A stretch of 15,277 nucleotides of DNA from a bacterium (GCA_030612965.1 JAUWMW010000024.1:1-15277); one strand, 5' to 3'. Counted from the stretch's first letter, positions 1 through 7,574 are shown. Numbers and translations are program-made. The notes: a model not told the origin generated them from the sequence alone.

Positions 1-134
1 GTTGCAAGATCAACCATCACAAGCCGTTCGGGTAGTATCAGGGACCTGAAATTGATCTTAAGGTATCCGTCGGTACGCCCGATAATCTAAGAGAAGTACC
101 CGAAGTGCGGGTTATTGTTGGTGTACCTGATTCC

Positions 135-142
135 AGAGGGAG
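135..142 (+). promoter_or_regulatory. Ribosome binding site that fixes the start of the DUF4388 gene
   Basis: AGAGGGAG lies 5 nt before a TTG codon at 148. That TTG gives a protein beginning MSLSGNLRTV, the usual beginning of DUF4388 proteins. The upstream in-frame TTG at 115 has no such site, so 148 is the better start. Confidence 0.6.
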
Positions 143-147
143 ACAAA

Positions 148-1350
148 TTGAGTCTGTCCGGCAATCTCAGAACGGTTTCCTTCCCGGATATATTGCAGCT
201 GTTGGCTAGCGGGAAAAAGACCGGCGTTTTGGAAGCGAAGACAGCCACCCGACAGAAAGAGGTGGCTTTCAAAGATGGCAGCATAATCTTCGCCTCATCT
301 ATCAACAGCACCGAAGACCTCCTGGGCAACATGTTGCTTCGGCGCGGGAAGATATCAAAGGGCAATCTCGAGCGCGCTATCACCCTCCACAAGCAGACCG
401 GACGTCAGTTGGGTACGACCTTGATCGACATGGGTCTGTTCGACAAGCATGAGATAGGTGAGTGCCTCAAACTGCAGATCGAAGAGATCGTCTACAATCT
501 CTTTAGTTGGCGGGAAGGTGATTTCACATTCCACGAGGACGCCAAACCTAAGAACGCCCCCTTCACCGTCGAGATGAACACCATGAACGTGATCATGGAG
601 GGCACTCGGCGTATCGATGAGTGGATGGAGATTCAAAAGATTCTGCCCTCCGATGACGTTCTGTTGGATGTGGTGGCGTCGCCGAAAACCAATCGCGATG
701 AGATCAAGTTGTCGATGGATGAGTTTCGCATCCTGGCGCTGATCGACGGCGAGCATACCGTCCCTGACCTGATCAATCTCTCGCCCATGGGGGAGTTTGT
801 CACCTGTCGGGCTATTCACCGGCTCATGAACCAGAAGCTGGTGGAAGCGGTCGGCTCGCGAGTTGAGAAAGAGGTGGAAAAAGAGGATGAAGAGGAAGTC
901 CTGTTGACGATAGTGTTTCACCTGTACAACCAGAGCTTCTTCCGCATCCGTTCGGCGGTGGAAGCGGTCGTCGGTGAAGACAACACCTGTCTGGCCCAGT
1001 TCTCAGCCCAGTATCGCGGCGGTTTGCTGAATTTCTTCCCGGGTTTTGACCCGTCGTCGGAATTGCGACCGACCCTGGATAAGTTTCTGACCGCTGTCAG
1101 GGCTCTGCCGCCGACCACCCGGTACCATCAACTGATGGCGGGTCTGGAAACTATGCTCAGTGAACAACTGGCATACGTTTTTAGCCTGCTGGGCCGGGGG
1201 GCCTTTCGCCAGGCTGCCGGTAGCGTCAAGAAGGAGATATCCGGACCCTTGTCGTCTCGTCGCGAGTTGGTGAAGCGGTATGGTCTTGATGAGGATTTCT
1301 ACCGGACGCTTCGGCGGGCGGACAAAGTAGTTAAGATGGTAAGAGGTTAA
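148..1350 (+). CDS. DUF4388 (PATAN) domain signalling protein
   Basis: About 400 aa from the TTG start at 148. Residues 1-130 match the DUF4388/PATAN pattern: an LSLSGNLRTVSFPDILQLL beginning, then a KTGVLEA strand and a GSIIFA strand. A helical insert at about residues 58-110 has two LG-x2-L-x3-G units (LGNMLLRRG and LGTTLIDMG), which resemble the MshEN/GspE N-terminal repeat. Residues about 190-240 look like a winged helix (EFRILALIDGEHTVPDL). A very acidic stretch (EKEVEKEDEEEVLL) then leads to a C-terminal helical region I do not recognise. PATAN proteins are known in two-component and GTPase-linked signalling and are usually scaffold or adaptor parts. No enzyme motif is visible. It is followed closely by a small membrane protein and then by roadblock and MglA genes, so a role in the same signalling module is inferred. 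The domain call is firm; the function is not. Confidence 0.8.
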   Translation: MSLSGNLRTVSFPDILQLLASGKKTGVLEAKTATRQKEVAFKDGSIIFASSINSTEDLLGNMLLRRGKISKGNLERAITLHKQTGRQLGTTLIDMGLFDKHEIGECLKLQIEEIVYNLFSWREGDFTFHEDAKPKNAPFTVEMNTMNVIMEGTRRIDEWMEIQKILPSDDVLLDVVASPKTNRDEIKLSMDEFRILALIDGEHTVPDLINLSPMGEFVTCRAIHRLMNQKLVEAVGSRVEKEVEKEDEEEVLLTIVFHLYNQSFFRIRSAVEAVVGEDNTCLAQFSAQYRGGLLNFFPGFDPSSELRPTLDKFLTAVRALPPTTRYHQLMAGLETMLSEQLAYVFSLLGRGAFRQAAGSVKKEISGPLSSRRELVKRYGLDEDFYRTLRRADKVVKMVRG

Positions 1351-1362
1351 GTGAGGTTGAAT

Positions 1363-1725
1363 ATGAGACGTTTTGTAGCTATTCCCGCGGGTTTGATACT
1401 CCTTTTCAGTCCGGCGGCCCACGCGGCCAATCTGGCTGTGATTACGAACCCACCGACTATTTTCAATCTGGTGGTGCTGGCCGTGGCCGTGTTCGGTTTG
1501 GTGGGCGCTTTTCGCGTGACCGACCTGGTTCGAGGCGGACTGCTCCTCAAAAGCTGGCAGTTGTTTGTCGTTGGCTTCATAGTACTGGCCCTGGCTCAAG
1601 TAGCCGCACTGTTGCACGCCTTCGAATTCGTGAGTCTGCCGAGCTTTGTGGTTCCGCTCCTGCTGGTTCTCATGGTTGGATTGTTTGCCTACGGCGTACA
1701 CGAGGCTCGTCGAACCCTCAGTTGA
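1363..1725 (+). CDS. Small membrane protein with signal peptide, unknown function
   Basis: 120 aa from ATG 1363. The core GAGG at 1353-1356 sits 6 nt upstream. A GTG at 1351, directly after the previous stop, is an alternative start adding 4 residues. The N-terminus MRRFVAIPAGLILLFSPAAHA looks like a Sec signal peptide with an AHA cleavage site after residue 21. Three hydrophobic helices follow at about residues 33-50, 65-84 and 95-111, with a short polar loop (RVTDLVRGG) between the first two. I do not recognise a family. The gene lies 12 nt after the DUF4388 gene and is probably co-transcribed with it. A membrane partner for the DUF4388 protein is possible, but only by position. Confidence 0.65.
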   Translation: MRRFVAIPAGLILLFSPAAHAANLAVITNPPTIFNLVVLAVAVFGLVGAFRVTDLVRGGLLLKSWQLFVVGFIVLALAQVAALLHAFEFVSLPSFVVPLLLVLMVGLFAYGVHEARRTLS

Positions 1726-1738
1726 GAGCAGATTTAGG

Positions 1739-1767
1739 TTGACATAATCGCATGTAATAACAATACT
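1739..1767 (+). promoter_or_regulatory. Sigma70-like promoter ahead of the roadblock/MglA/pilus block
   Basis: A perfect -35 TTGACA (1739-1744), a 17-bp spacer and a -10 AATACT (1762-1767, 4 of 6) lie in an unusually AT-rich 105-bp gap. Transcription would start near 1774, giving a leader of about 57 nt before the GTG at 1831. A short inverted repeat (TTACC 1784-1788, GGTAA 1794-1798) lies in that leader. This is a motif match only. Confidence 0.45.
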
Positions 1768-1830
1768 TACTGGTCGATTAAGTTTACCGCAATGGTAAGA
1801 GATTACTAAACCAAGGGTTACAATTGTATC

Positions 1831-2745
1831 GTGACCAGTGCCTCTGAAATAGACAGTCGAATCGCCAAGTGCCAGAAGATCCTGGATCAGGATCCCAACT
1901 CGCAAATCTTTGCTGCTTTGGCTGAAGCCTTGCGTCGCAAGGGAGATTTGGAGAAGGCGTTTCGGATTTGCCAGAATGGTCTGAAAGTGCATCCGTCTTA
2001 TGGCTCGGCCCATGTCGTCATGGCCAAGATCAATCTCGACCGGCAGTTGTTCGACTGGGCCGAGATCGAGGCCCGCAAGGCGGCTGAGTGCGATGGTTGG
2101 ACCCGAGCGACCGAGCTGTTGCTGGCGGAGATTCATATCTACAAGGGAGAATTCCAGCCGGCTATTAAGCTGCTCAAGAAGCTGCACGAGAGCGATCCTG
2201 CCAGTCTGCATATTACTAAACTGCTATCTATCGCCCGACAGATTCCACGGCAGCACGCTGCAACGGTAGGCGAAGCAACTCCGGTCGTTACGGTGCAACC
2301 GCCCTCCGTAGTGTCTGTGGGCACCGAAAGTTATGATGAAACTGTGATCGCTGATCGGGCGACAACCACGGACTTGAGCGACGATGACGATGGTGCGGCT
2401 CCGGATATCGACCAGATACTCGAATGGGTGATCGCCTTGCCGGGTGTTGACGGCGCCTTATTCGCCAACCCTGAGGGGTTAGTGGTTAAGTCACAGTGGA
2501 CTATGCGCATGGATCGCAACGTCTGCGGAGCTGTCGGCTGTGAGATCAGCCGTAAACTTGATCAGACACTGATAGATAGTTGTTTCGGCAAAGTCCATAC
2601 GGTCCTGGTAGAAACCGGAGACCATACTATCTACACTGTGCGCGCCCATGCCGGCATGTTTCTGTTTGTCGCCAACAGTAAGAGTAACCTTGGCGCTTTG
2701 AGAATGAAATTAGATGCTCTGCTCAAGCAGCAGGGTTGGAACTAA
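1831..2745 (+). CDS. TPR repeat protein with C-terminal roadblock/LC7 domain
   Basis: 304 aa with a GTG start. No good ribosome site is close by (AAGGG is 13 nt away), so the start is less sure than the frame. Residues about 8-140 form TPR-like helical pairs (for example NSQIFAALAEALRRKGDLEKAFRICQNGL). Residues 145-190 are a flexible linker ending in an acidic SDDDDG patch. Residues 194-300 are a roadblock/LC7 fold (ILEWVIALPGVDGALFANPEGLVV, then a long amphipathic helix and strand pairs ending LFVANSKSNLGALRMKLDALL). Roadblock domains dimerise and bind Ras-like GTPases; MglB is the bacterial example. TPRs bind protein partners. The fusion therefore looks like an adaptor that could bring the downstream MglA-type GTPase to a target. 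It is the first gene after the candidate promoter. The next gene begins 10 nt beyond its stop. Confidence 0.85.
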   Translation: MTSASEIDSRIAKCQKILDQDPNSQIFAALAEALRRKGDLEKAFRICQNGLKVHPSYGSAHVVMAKINLDRQLFDWAEIEARKAAECDGWTRATELLLAEIHIYKGEFQPAIKLLKKLHESDPASLHITKLLSIARQIPRQHAATVGEATPVVTVQPPSVVSVGTESYDETVIADRATTTDLSDDDDGAAPDIDQILEWVIALPGVDGALFANPEGLVVKSQWTMRMDRNVCGAVGCEISRKLDQTLIDSCFGKVHTVLVETGDHTIYTVRAHAGMFLFVANSKSNLGALRMKLDALLKQQGWN

Positions 2746-2750
2746 AGGGG
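2745..2750 (+). promoter_or_regulatory. Ribosome binding site for the membrane roadblock gene
   Basis: AAGGGG overlaps the stop of the TPR-roadblock gene and lies 5 nt before ATG 2756. It supports 2756 rather than an upstream in-frame start at 2714, which would lie inside the previous gene. Confidence 0.6.
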
Positions 2751-2755
2751 TCGTC

Positions 2756-3745
2756 ATGGAGATTAGCTCACGCATCGCCCGTCAATCTGCACTGTATTCG
2801 CTGGTGCTGTTGATCGTACCGCTGATTACGTTCCCGGAGCAATTCGGTGCTTCGGTGGTCAAACCGTCGCTTATCAACATCATGTTTGAGTTGATCTTCT
2901 ACGGCTTGGTGATCTGGGTGTTATGTCGTCGGGCGACACCGATGCAGTTGGTCCAGGTGGCGGGTGTTTGTTTCGTGTACCGGCTGGGTCTGGGTGTGCT
3001 GTTCGGGCTGACAATCGCCGTTGCCTATACCATGAACGTGAAGGTTGCACTCACACTTGGTACCTCGGGTTATCTGCCGGCGTTGCTATTACATGTGATA
3101 ACCGCGCCTTTTGTTCTGCGTCCCCTGTGGATCCAACTGATTTCGGAGACGCAGAAGCGGCCGCTGCGATCGACACGACCAGAGACGACGATAAGTACTG
3201 AGGTGGGTCGGACATCGATTGCAGTTTCGCGTGAGCGCGGTGTGAGCCTGGCCGCCCCTGAGAAACCCAAACCGGCTGAGCCGGAAGCAGTACCGGTTGC
3301 TTCCTTTGATACCTTCAGTGAGATTCCCGATGCCGGCGGCAACGGATTCGAGCGCGCCGTGCGCTACATCGGGGGTGACGCCTCGGTGCAGATGGCCGCT
3401 GTGGTCGATCATGAAGGTCTTCTGCTGGGACAGTTTAGCCGGCACAATATCAACAGCGAAGAATGGGCGCCATATGCGCTGTCTCTTCTGGAGGCTAACA
3501 GAACGGTGCTGAGCCGCGGACGATGGGGTGAACCCCAAAAGCTGAGAATCGAGTTGGCCGACAAACGTGTCGTCGTTGCCTACGGAAACTCCTTCTCCCT
3601 GATGGTAGTGGCCAAATGGCAGAGCGATGATCTACTGAATATCAGAATCAACCAGGGGCTCGAAATAATAAAGAAATATGTAGCCGAACGCTACGGCGAC
3701 AGGCTCTACGAAAAGGCGGAGAGAACCCATGTACCAAGTGCTTAG
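2756..3745 (+). CDS. Membrane-anchored roadblock/LC7 protein
   Basis: 329 aa. Four hydrophobic helices occupy about residues 12-28, 40-57, 66-92 and 104-122. They are followed by a basic, then Pro/Glu-rich linker (residues 125-190) that should be cytoplasmic. Residues 195-320 show a roadblock/LC7 pattern (VQMAAVVDHEGLLLGQFS, a helix around ALSLLEANRTVL, then strands LRIELADKRVVVAY and FSLMVVAKW, and a terminal helix). I know of no standard name for a four-helix membrane domain fused to a roadblock domain. It would hold a GTPase-binding surface at the inner membrane, where the pilus platform PilC also sits. Its last 17 bases overlap the next roadblock gene, so the two are probably translationally coupled. 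The roadblock assignment is by pattern and is weaker than for the neighbours. Confidence 0.75.
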   Translation: MEISSRIARQSALYSLVLLIVPLITFPEQFGASVVKPSLINIMFELIFYGLVIWVLCRRATPMQLVQVAGVCFVYRLGLGVLFGLTIAVAYTMNVKVALTLGTSGYLPALLLHVITAPFVLRPLWIQLISETQKRPLRSTRPETTISTEVGRTSIAVSRERGVSLAAPEKPKPAEPEAVPVASFDTFSEIPDAGGNGFERAVRYIGGDASVQMAAVVDHEGLLLGQFSRHNINSEEWAPYALSLLEANRTVLSRGRWGEPQKLRIELADKRVVVAYGNSFSLMVVAKWQSDDLLNIRINQGLEIIKKYVAERYGDRLYEKAERTHVPSA

Positions 3746-4082
3746 TGACCTTAATAAAACATCAGGTATCACCGGCTCAATGGTCGTCGGAGGTGACGGT
3801 ATTGTGATCGCCGCCGATCTCGACGAGAGCTTTGACGGCGACACCATTGGGGCGCTGGCTGCCTCGATCACCTCCAACATCCAGAAGTCGCTGGAGCGTC
3901 TCGAAACGCGACCCTTGAAGCAGGTAACTATTGAGGCCGAAAACGGTAAGCTGTTTTTCGCTGATGCCGGTAAAGGGATTCTGGTAGTGACGACCGAAAA
4001 ACAGGTGAACATCGGGCTGATTCGACTGGAAATGAACAACGCTATCGGCAAGTTGAGTACAACCGCGAATCTGGCAGGTTAG
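3729..4082 (+). CDS. MglB-like roadblock/LC7 protein
   Basis: 117 aa, a single roadblock/LC7 domain and nothing else. The pattern is clear: a helix then GSMVVGGDGIVIAADL, helix DTIGALAASITSNIQKSLERL, strands KQVTIEAENGKLFFADAG and GILVVTTE, and terminal helix LIRLEMNNAIGKL. In Myxococcus and Thermus, MglB dimers bind MglA and speed GTP hydrolysis (and can act in exchange). This protein directly precedes the MglA-type gene (18-nt gap) and is the best candidate for that job. GGAG at 3718-3721 lies 7 nt before the ATG. It is shorter than Myxococcus MglB, which has a C-terminal extension missing here. That it acts as GAP or GEF is inferred. Confidence 0.85.
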   Translation: MYQVLSDLNKTSGITGSMVVGGDGIVIAADLDESFDGDTIGALAASITSNIQKSLERLETRPLKQVTIEAENGKLFFADAGKGILVVTTEKQVNIGLIRLEMNNAIGKLSTTANLAG

Positions 4083-4100
4083 CGGTCGGAAACGAAGGTT

Positions 4101-5291
4101 ATGGTATCAATCAACTATTCTTCACGAGAAGTCTGCTGCAAGATTGTCTACTACGGACCGGGGCTTTCCGGTAAGACTACCAACCTGCAGTACGTGCATT
4201 CCAAAGTGCCCGGGAATACGCGCGGTGATTTGATTTCGCTGGCTACCGAGGCCGACCGCACCCTCTACTTTGATTTTCTGCCGATCAACATCGGCACGAT
4301 CAACGGTTTTGCGGCCAAGTTTCAGCTCTATACCGTGCCCGGACAAGTTTATTACAACGCCACCCGCAAGCTGGTGCTGCGCGGTGTCGACGGTGTCGTC
4401 TTCGTGGCCGATAGCCAGCCGGATAAGCTCGATGAGAACATTGAGTCGCTGATGAATCTTGAAGAGAACCTCGTGGAATACGGCTACAGCCTTGATGAGA
4501 TGCCATTGGTCATTCAGTATAACAAGCGGGACCTGCCCGGTGTGATGTCGGTTGCTCAGTTGGAAGAGAGACTGAACCCGATAGGCCGGCCGTACTACGA
4601 GGCCTCGGCCACGATCGGTAACGGTGTCTTTGATACTCTCAAGTTGATCATCAAGCTGGTGCTCGACAAAGCCAAGTCGGCCGGGGAGCGAACCCAGCCC
4701 GCGACCAGCGAAACTGCTGCGGCCACATCTCAGCCGGAGGTTGCGGCGGCAACACCGGTTATGTCGGCACCACCTGCTTCCCCATCGCGACCGTATCCTA
4801 CGGCTGGGCCGGAGGTCACTGCAACATCGTCGGCGTCCGCGGACCCGTCCGATCCCGTGGCGGTAACGCCGGCATCGCCATCCTATCAGGAGCCATCGCC
4901 AGTGGCGCCGCCCAAATCGGAAGCTGCTGATCCATCGCCGGTTGATGTTCACGTGACAGCATCTGAGGCTACTGAGAGCGCGGAGTCGTCCGGGATACCG
5001 GAGGAGCCTGCCGCCCAGAGCGCAGATGACTCCCAACCGGCGAGTTCGCGACCCTTTCCCGGCAGTCGTGAGGAGTCCGGGGCAAAGAAGATTACGCCGA
5101 CTGCTTTTACACCGACACCGAAAGAATCGTCGGCCGAAGTTTCGTACGAGAAAAACGTCTTGAAGAATTCCAGCGCCGATACCGACGCGGCTCAGTCCGG
5201 CAGGTCTTTGCCCGGCATGGCCCCGCCGCTCAGACGCCGGAGTGTGAGCAGGAAGCGTGGTTTCTTCAAGCGATTATTTGGAATCAAGTAG
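4101..5291 (+). CDS. mglA: MglA-type small GTPase with long disordered tail and basic C-terminus
   Basis: 396 aa, about twice the length of a normal MglA (about 195 aa). Residues 1-195 are a clear Ras-like G domain of the MglA family: P-loop GPGLSGKT at 19-26, Arg53 (the MglA arginine finger position), TVPGQ at 78-82 with the family's Thr78 in place of Asp and catalytic Gln82, NKRD at 141-144 and EASAT at 167-171. Residue numbering matches Myxococcus MglA at these points. Residues about 198-375 are a Pro/Ser/Ala/Thr/Glu-rich, probably disordered linker. The protein ends in a strongly basic, partly aromatic peptide (residues 378-396, RRRSVSRKRGFFKRLFGIK) that could bind membrane or another acidic surface. 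MglA-GTP sets cell polarity and activates type IV pili in Myxococcus, and pilB-pilT-pilC lie just downstream here. The GTPase call is firm; the tail's role is inferred. Confidence 0.93.
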   Translation: MVSINYSSREVCCKIVYYGPGLSGKTTNLQYVHSKVPGNTRGDLISLATEADRTLYFDFLPINIGTINGFAAKFQLYTVPGQVYYNATRKLVLRGVDGVVFVADSQPDKLDENIESLMNLEENLVEYGYSLDEMPLVIQYNKRDLPGVMSVAQLEERLNPIGRPYYEASATIGNGVFDTLKLIIKLVLDKAKSAGERTQPATSETAAATSQPEVAAATPVMSAPPASPSRPYPTAGPEVTATSSASADPSDPVAVTPASPSYQEPSPVAPPKSEAADPSPVDVHVTASEATESAESSGIPEEPAAQSADDSQPASSRPFPGSREESGAKKITPTAFTPTPKESSAEVSYEKNVLKNSSADTDAAQSGRSLPGMAPPLRRRSVSRKRGFFKRLFGIK

Positions 5292-5308
5292 GTACTCAGG
5301 AGGCCATA

Positions 5309-5800
5309 ATGGCAGACGACACGCTGATCATCTATGAAGAAGAGATTAACCTGATCGAGTCTCTCATGTCCAAGATGCTGAAAGGGGCCGAGGCCAAGTG
5401 CGCCTTGTTGGTGGACAAGGACGGTCATCTTATTACTCGCCAGGGCTTTACCCATTCGCTCGACACGACCGCGCTGGCTGCTTTGTTGGCCGGTTCGTTC
5501 GCTTCGACCAGAGAGATCGCTCGGCTGGTAGGCGAAGAGGAGTTTTCAGTCCTGTTCCATCAGGGCAAGAAGGACCATATTCACATGTCGCTGGTCGGCG
5601 AGAGGTCGATCCTGGTAGTGATTTTTGACGACCGTACGACTATCGGCATGGTCCGCCTCTACGCCAAGGAAGCATCGACCGAGTTGGGCAAGATATTTGA
5701 GCAGATCAAGGCCAAGTCCGCCACTGGGACGAAGTCCGGCATCTCCGACGAATTCGCTGATATGACTCAGGACAAACTGGACGATATTTTTCAGGACTAG
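5309..5800 (+). CDS. Roadblock/LC7 protein with acidic C-terminal tail
   Basis: 163 aa. A perfect AGGAGG (5298-5303) lies 5 nt before the ATG, the best ribosome site in the module. Residues about 8-125 have a roadblock/LC7 pattern (KCALLVDKDGHLITRQG, helix TTALAALLAGSFASTREIARL, strands FSVLFHQGKKDHIHMSLV and RSILVVIFDD, helix IGMVRLYAKEASTELGKIF). A Ser/Gly/Ala linker follows and then a short acidic tail (DMTQDKLDDIFQD) that may be a docking peptide. Family members commonly act as dimers that bind MglA-like GTPases. It begins 17 nt after the GTPase stop, so with the minimal roadblock gene upstream the GTPase is flanked by roadblock proteins on both sides. The substrate GTPase and the role of the tail are inferred. 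Confidence 0.85.
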   Translation: MADDTLIIYEEEINLIESLMSKMLKGAEAKCALLVDKDGHLITRQGFTHSLDTTALAALLAGSFASTREIARLVGEEEFSVLFHQGKKDHIHMSLVGERSILVVIFDDRTTIGMVRLYAKEASTELGKIFEQIKAKSATGTKSGISDEFADMTQDKLDDIFQD

Positions 5801-5831
5801 TCTGGTGCGGGGAGGCCGGGTCGGCGTCGAG

Positions 5832-5861
5832 AAGACATTAGTAAACCGCAACCGCGATAAT
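5832..5861 (+). promoter_or_regulatory. Possible promoter ahead of pilB
   Basis: AAGACA (5832-5837, 4 of 6 to TTGACA), an 18-bp spacer and GATAAT (5856-5861, 5 of 6) lie in the 76-bp gap before pilB. Transcription would start close to the pilB ribosome site at 5870-5873. The pilus genes could therefore be expressed apart from the roadblock/GTPase genes. Motif match only. Confidence 0.35.
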
Positions 5862-5876
5862 TTACGGGCAGGATAG

Positions 5877-7574
5877 ATGTCTGCGGAACTGGGAGCAATG
5901 CTTGTCAAGGCCGGCAAGATCACGCCGGAACAGGTTGATGAAGCACTAGCTCTGGTAAAAGAAAAGCAAGAGACCTTCCAGACCGCTCTGGTCAGGATCG
6001 GGGCGGCTGAGTCGGAAGATGAGATTGCCAATTTCGTCGGCAAACATCTCAAGATTGGTGCGCTCAGGCTGTCCGATGTCGAGCTTAATCCTGAAGTCGT
6101 TAAACTGATACCGCTGGACATCGCCCGTAAGTTCAAAGTCATCGCCGTCAGCAAGCTCAATCGCACTCTGCTGGTGGCCATCAGCGATCCCAACAACATC
6201 TATGTCCTGGATGCCGTCAAATTCATAACCGGCTGCACGGTGCAACCGGTCATTTCTCCCGAGAGGGCCATTGAGAAAGCAATTGATGCTTTCTATACCG
6301 ACGCCGGTGGTCTCTCCGAAATCGTCAAAGGGCTGGAGGATGATCCCGACCTGGAGGTGGTGTCAACGGACGAAGGGCCGAGCGAATCCGACTTGCTCTC
6401 CGCCATTCAGGACAAACCGCTGGTAAAACTGGTCGACTCGATACTCTCGGATGCTATCCGCATGGGCGCCTCCGACGTTCACATAGAGACCTATGAGAAA
6501 CGTATTCGGGTGCGCTATCGCATCGACGGCGATCTGAGAGAGATGGCGCCGCTGCCGTTCAAGTATCGGGGAGCTATTGTCTCGCGGGTCAAGATCATGG
6601 CCGAACTCGACATCTCCGAACGACGCCTGCCCCAGGACGGCCGGATCAAACTCAAGATCGCGGGACGCACCGTGGATCTGCGAGTGTCGGTGCTGCCGAC
6701 TATCTTTGGGGAAAAAGTGGTGATGCGAATCCTCGATCCCCAGGCACTCAAAGTCGATCTGACCAAGCTCGGTTTCCGAAAGCCCGACCTGGGCAAATTC
6801 AATGATGCGATCCATCTTCCTTTCGGCATTATCCTGGTGACGGGGCCGACCGGTTCCGGTAAGACGACCACTTTGTATTCGGCCCTTAAGACGATCAACA
6901 CTGTCGATGTGAACATCATGAGCGCCGAGGATCCGGTTGAGTTTAACTTTGACGGCATCAACCAGGTAGCGGTCAAGTCCTCGATTGGCCTGACCTTTGC
7001 CGCGGCGTTGCGATCGTTTTTGCGGCAAGACCCCGACATTGTCATGGTCGGTGAGATTCGTGACGGCGAAACGGCCGAGATAGCTATTCGTGCGGCGCTC
7101 ACCGGGCACTTAGTCTTCTCAACTCTGCACACCAACGACGCGCCGTCATCGATCAATCGTCTTATGGACATGGGCGTGCCGTTCTATTTGGTGGCATCGG
7201 CGACCAAGCTAATCATGGCCCAGAGAATGATGCGCAAGATTTGTCAGAGTTGTAAGGAAGAGGTCAACCTCACCAGGGAGCAGGTCGAAAGCCTTGGCGT
7301 GCCCGATGAATTGCTGCGCAACATTCGCGCCTTTAAGGGTGCCGGCTGTGCCGAATGCAACGAGACCGGACTGTCCGGCCGGACCGCTATTTTCGAGGTG
7401 ATGCCGGTTACACCGGCTATAGAGAATCACATTCTGAACAAGTCCTCCGATACCGAAATCCGCAAGACTGCCCTTGAAGAGGGGATGTTCGGCCTTCGTA
7501 TGTGCGCCGTCGAAAAGATGAAGGCCGGGGAAGTCAGTATCGACGAGGTCTTCGCCGTCACCACCTCGGTCTAA
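5877..7574 (+). CDS. pilB: Type IV pilus assembly ATPase PilB
   Basis: 565 aa, normal for PilB/GspE. It is the hexameric cytoplasmic ATPase that powers pilin addition through PilC. Residues 1-140 form an MshEN-type N-terminal domain (LGAMLVKAGKITPEQVDEAL), the fold that binds c-di-GMP in MshE. The Arg that normally precedes LG is Glu here and the second repeat is poorly kept, so nucleotide binding is doubtful. The secretion ATPase core follows: VKLVDSILSDAIRMGASDVH, Walker A GPTGSGKT (323-330, Lys329), Walker B DPDIVMVGEIRD with Glu393, and a His box (TGHLVFSTLHTND). A zinc-binding four-cysteine set, Cys456/459 and Cys491/494, is the standard extension-ATPase feature and separates it from PilT. 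ATG 5877 has AGGA 3 nt upstream. pilT follows after 144 nt. Confidence 0.95.
   Translation: MSAELGAMLVKAGKITPEQVDEALALVKEKQETFQTALVRIGAAESEDEIANFVGKHLKIGALRLSDVELNPEVVKLIPLDIARKFKVIAVSKLNRTLLVAISDPNNIYVLDAVKFITGCTVQPVISPERAIEKAIDAFYTDAGGLSEIVKGLEDDPDLEVVSTDEGPSESDLLSAIQDKPLVKLVDSILSDAIRMGASDVHIETYEKRIRVRYRIDGDLREMAPLPFKYRGAIVSRVKIMAELDISERRLPQDGRIKLKIAGRTVDLRVSVLPTIFGEKVVMRILDPQALKVDLTKLGFRKPDLGKFNDAIHLPFGIILVTGPTGSGKTTTLYSALKTINTVDVNIMSAEDPVEFNFDGINQVAVKSSIGLTFAAALRSFLRQDPDIVMVGEIRDGETAEIAIRAALTGHLVFSTLHTNDAPSSINRLMDMGVPFYLVASATKLIMAQRMMRKICQSCKEEVNLTREQVESLGVPDELLRNIRAFKGAGCAECNETGLSGRTAIFEVMPVTPAIENHILNKSSDTEIRKTALEEGMFGLRMCAVEKMKAGEVSIDEVFAVTTSV

Noticed and set aside
81..86. GATAAT as a promoter for the DUF4388 gene
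   Set aside because: A good -10 box, but no -35 at 16-18 bp; TTGATC at 52-57 is 23 bp away. Too weak to list.
1..90. Tail of an upstream gene (open frame 1 to the TAA at 88-90)
   Set aside because: Only 29 codons with no recognisable family, and all three frames end nearby. Cannot be told from chance.
98..112. Small hairpin ACCCG/CGGGT before the first gene
   Set aside because: Only 5 bp with no T-run; expected by chance.
1003..2211. 402-aa open frame on the minus strand
   Set aside because: It lies antisense to three well-supported + strand genes and crosses the AT-rich promoter gap. Its translation is Gln/His-rich and low in recognisable motifs, as expected of a codon-use shadow.
4122..5036. 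304-aa open frame on the minus strand
   Set aside because: It is the antisense of the GTPase G domain and its Pro/Ser-rich tail; its Arg/Gly-rich first half is a by-product of that composition.
6363..7171. Long minus-strand frames opposite pilB
   Set aside because: Two overlapping frames mirror the strongly conserved PilB core; no family signature.
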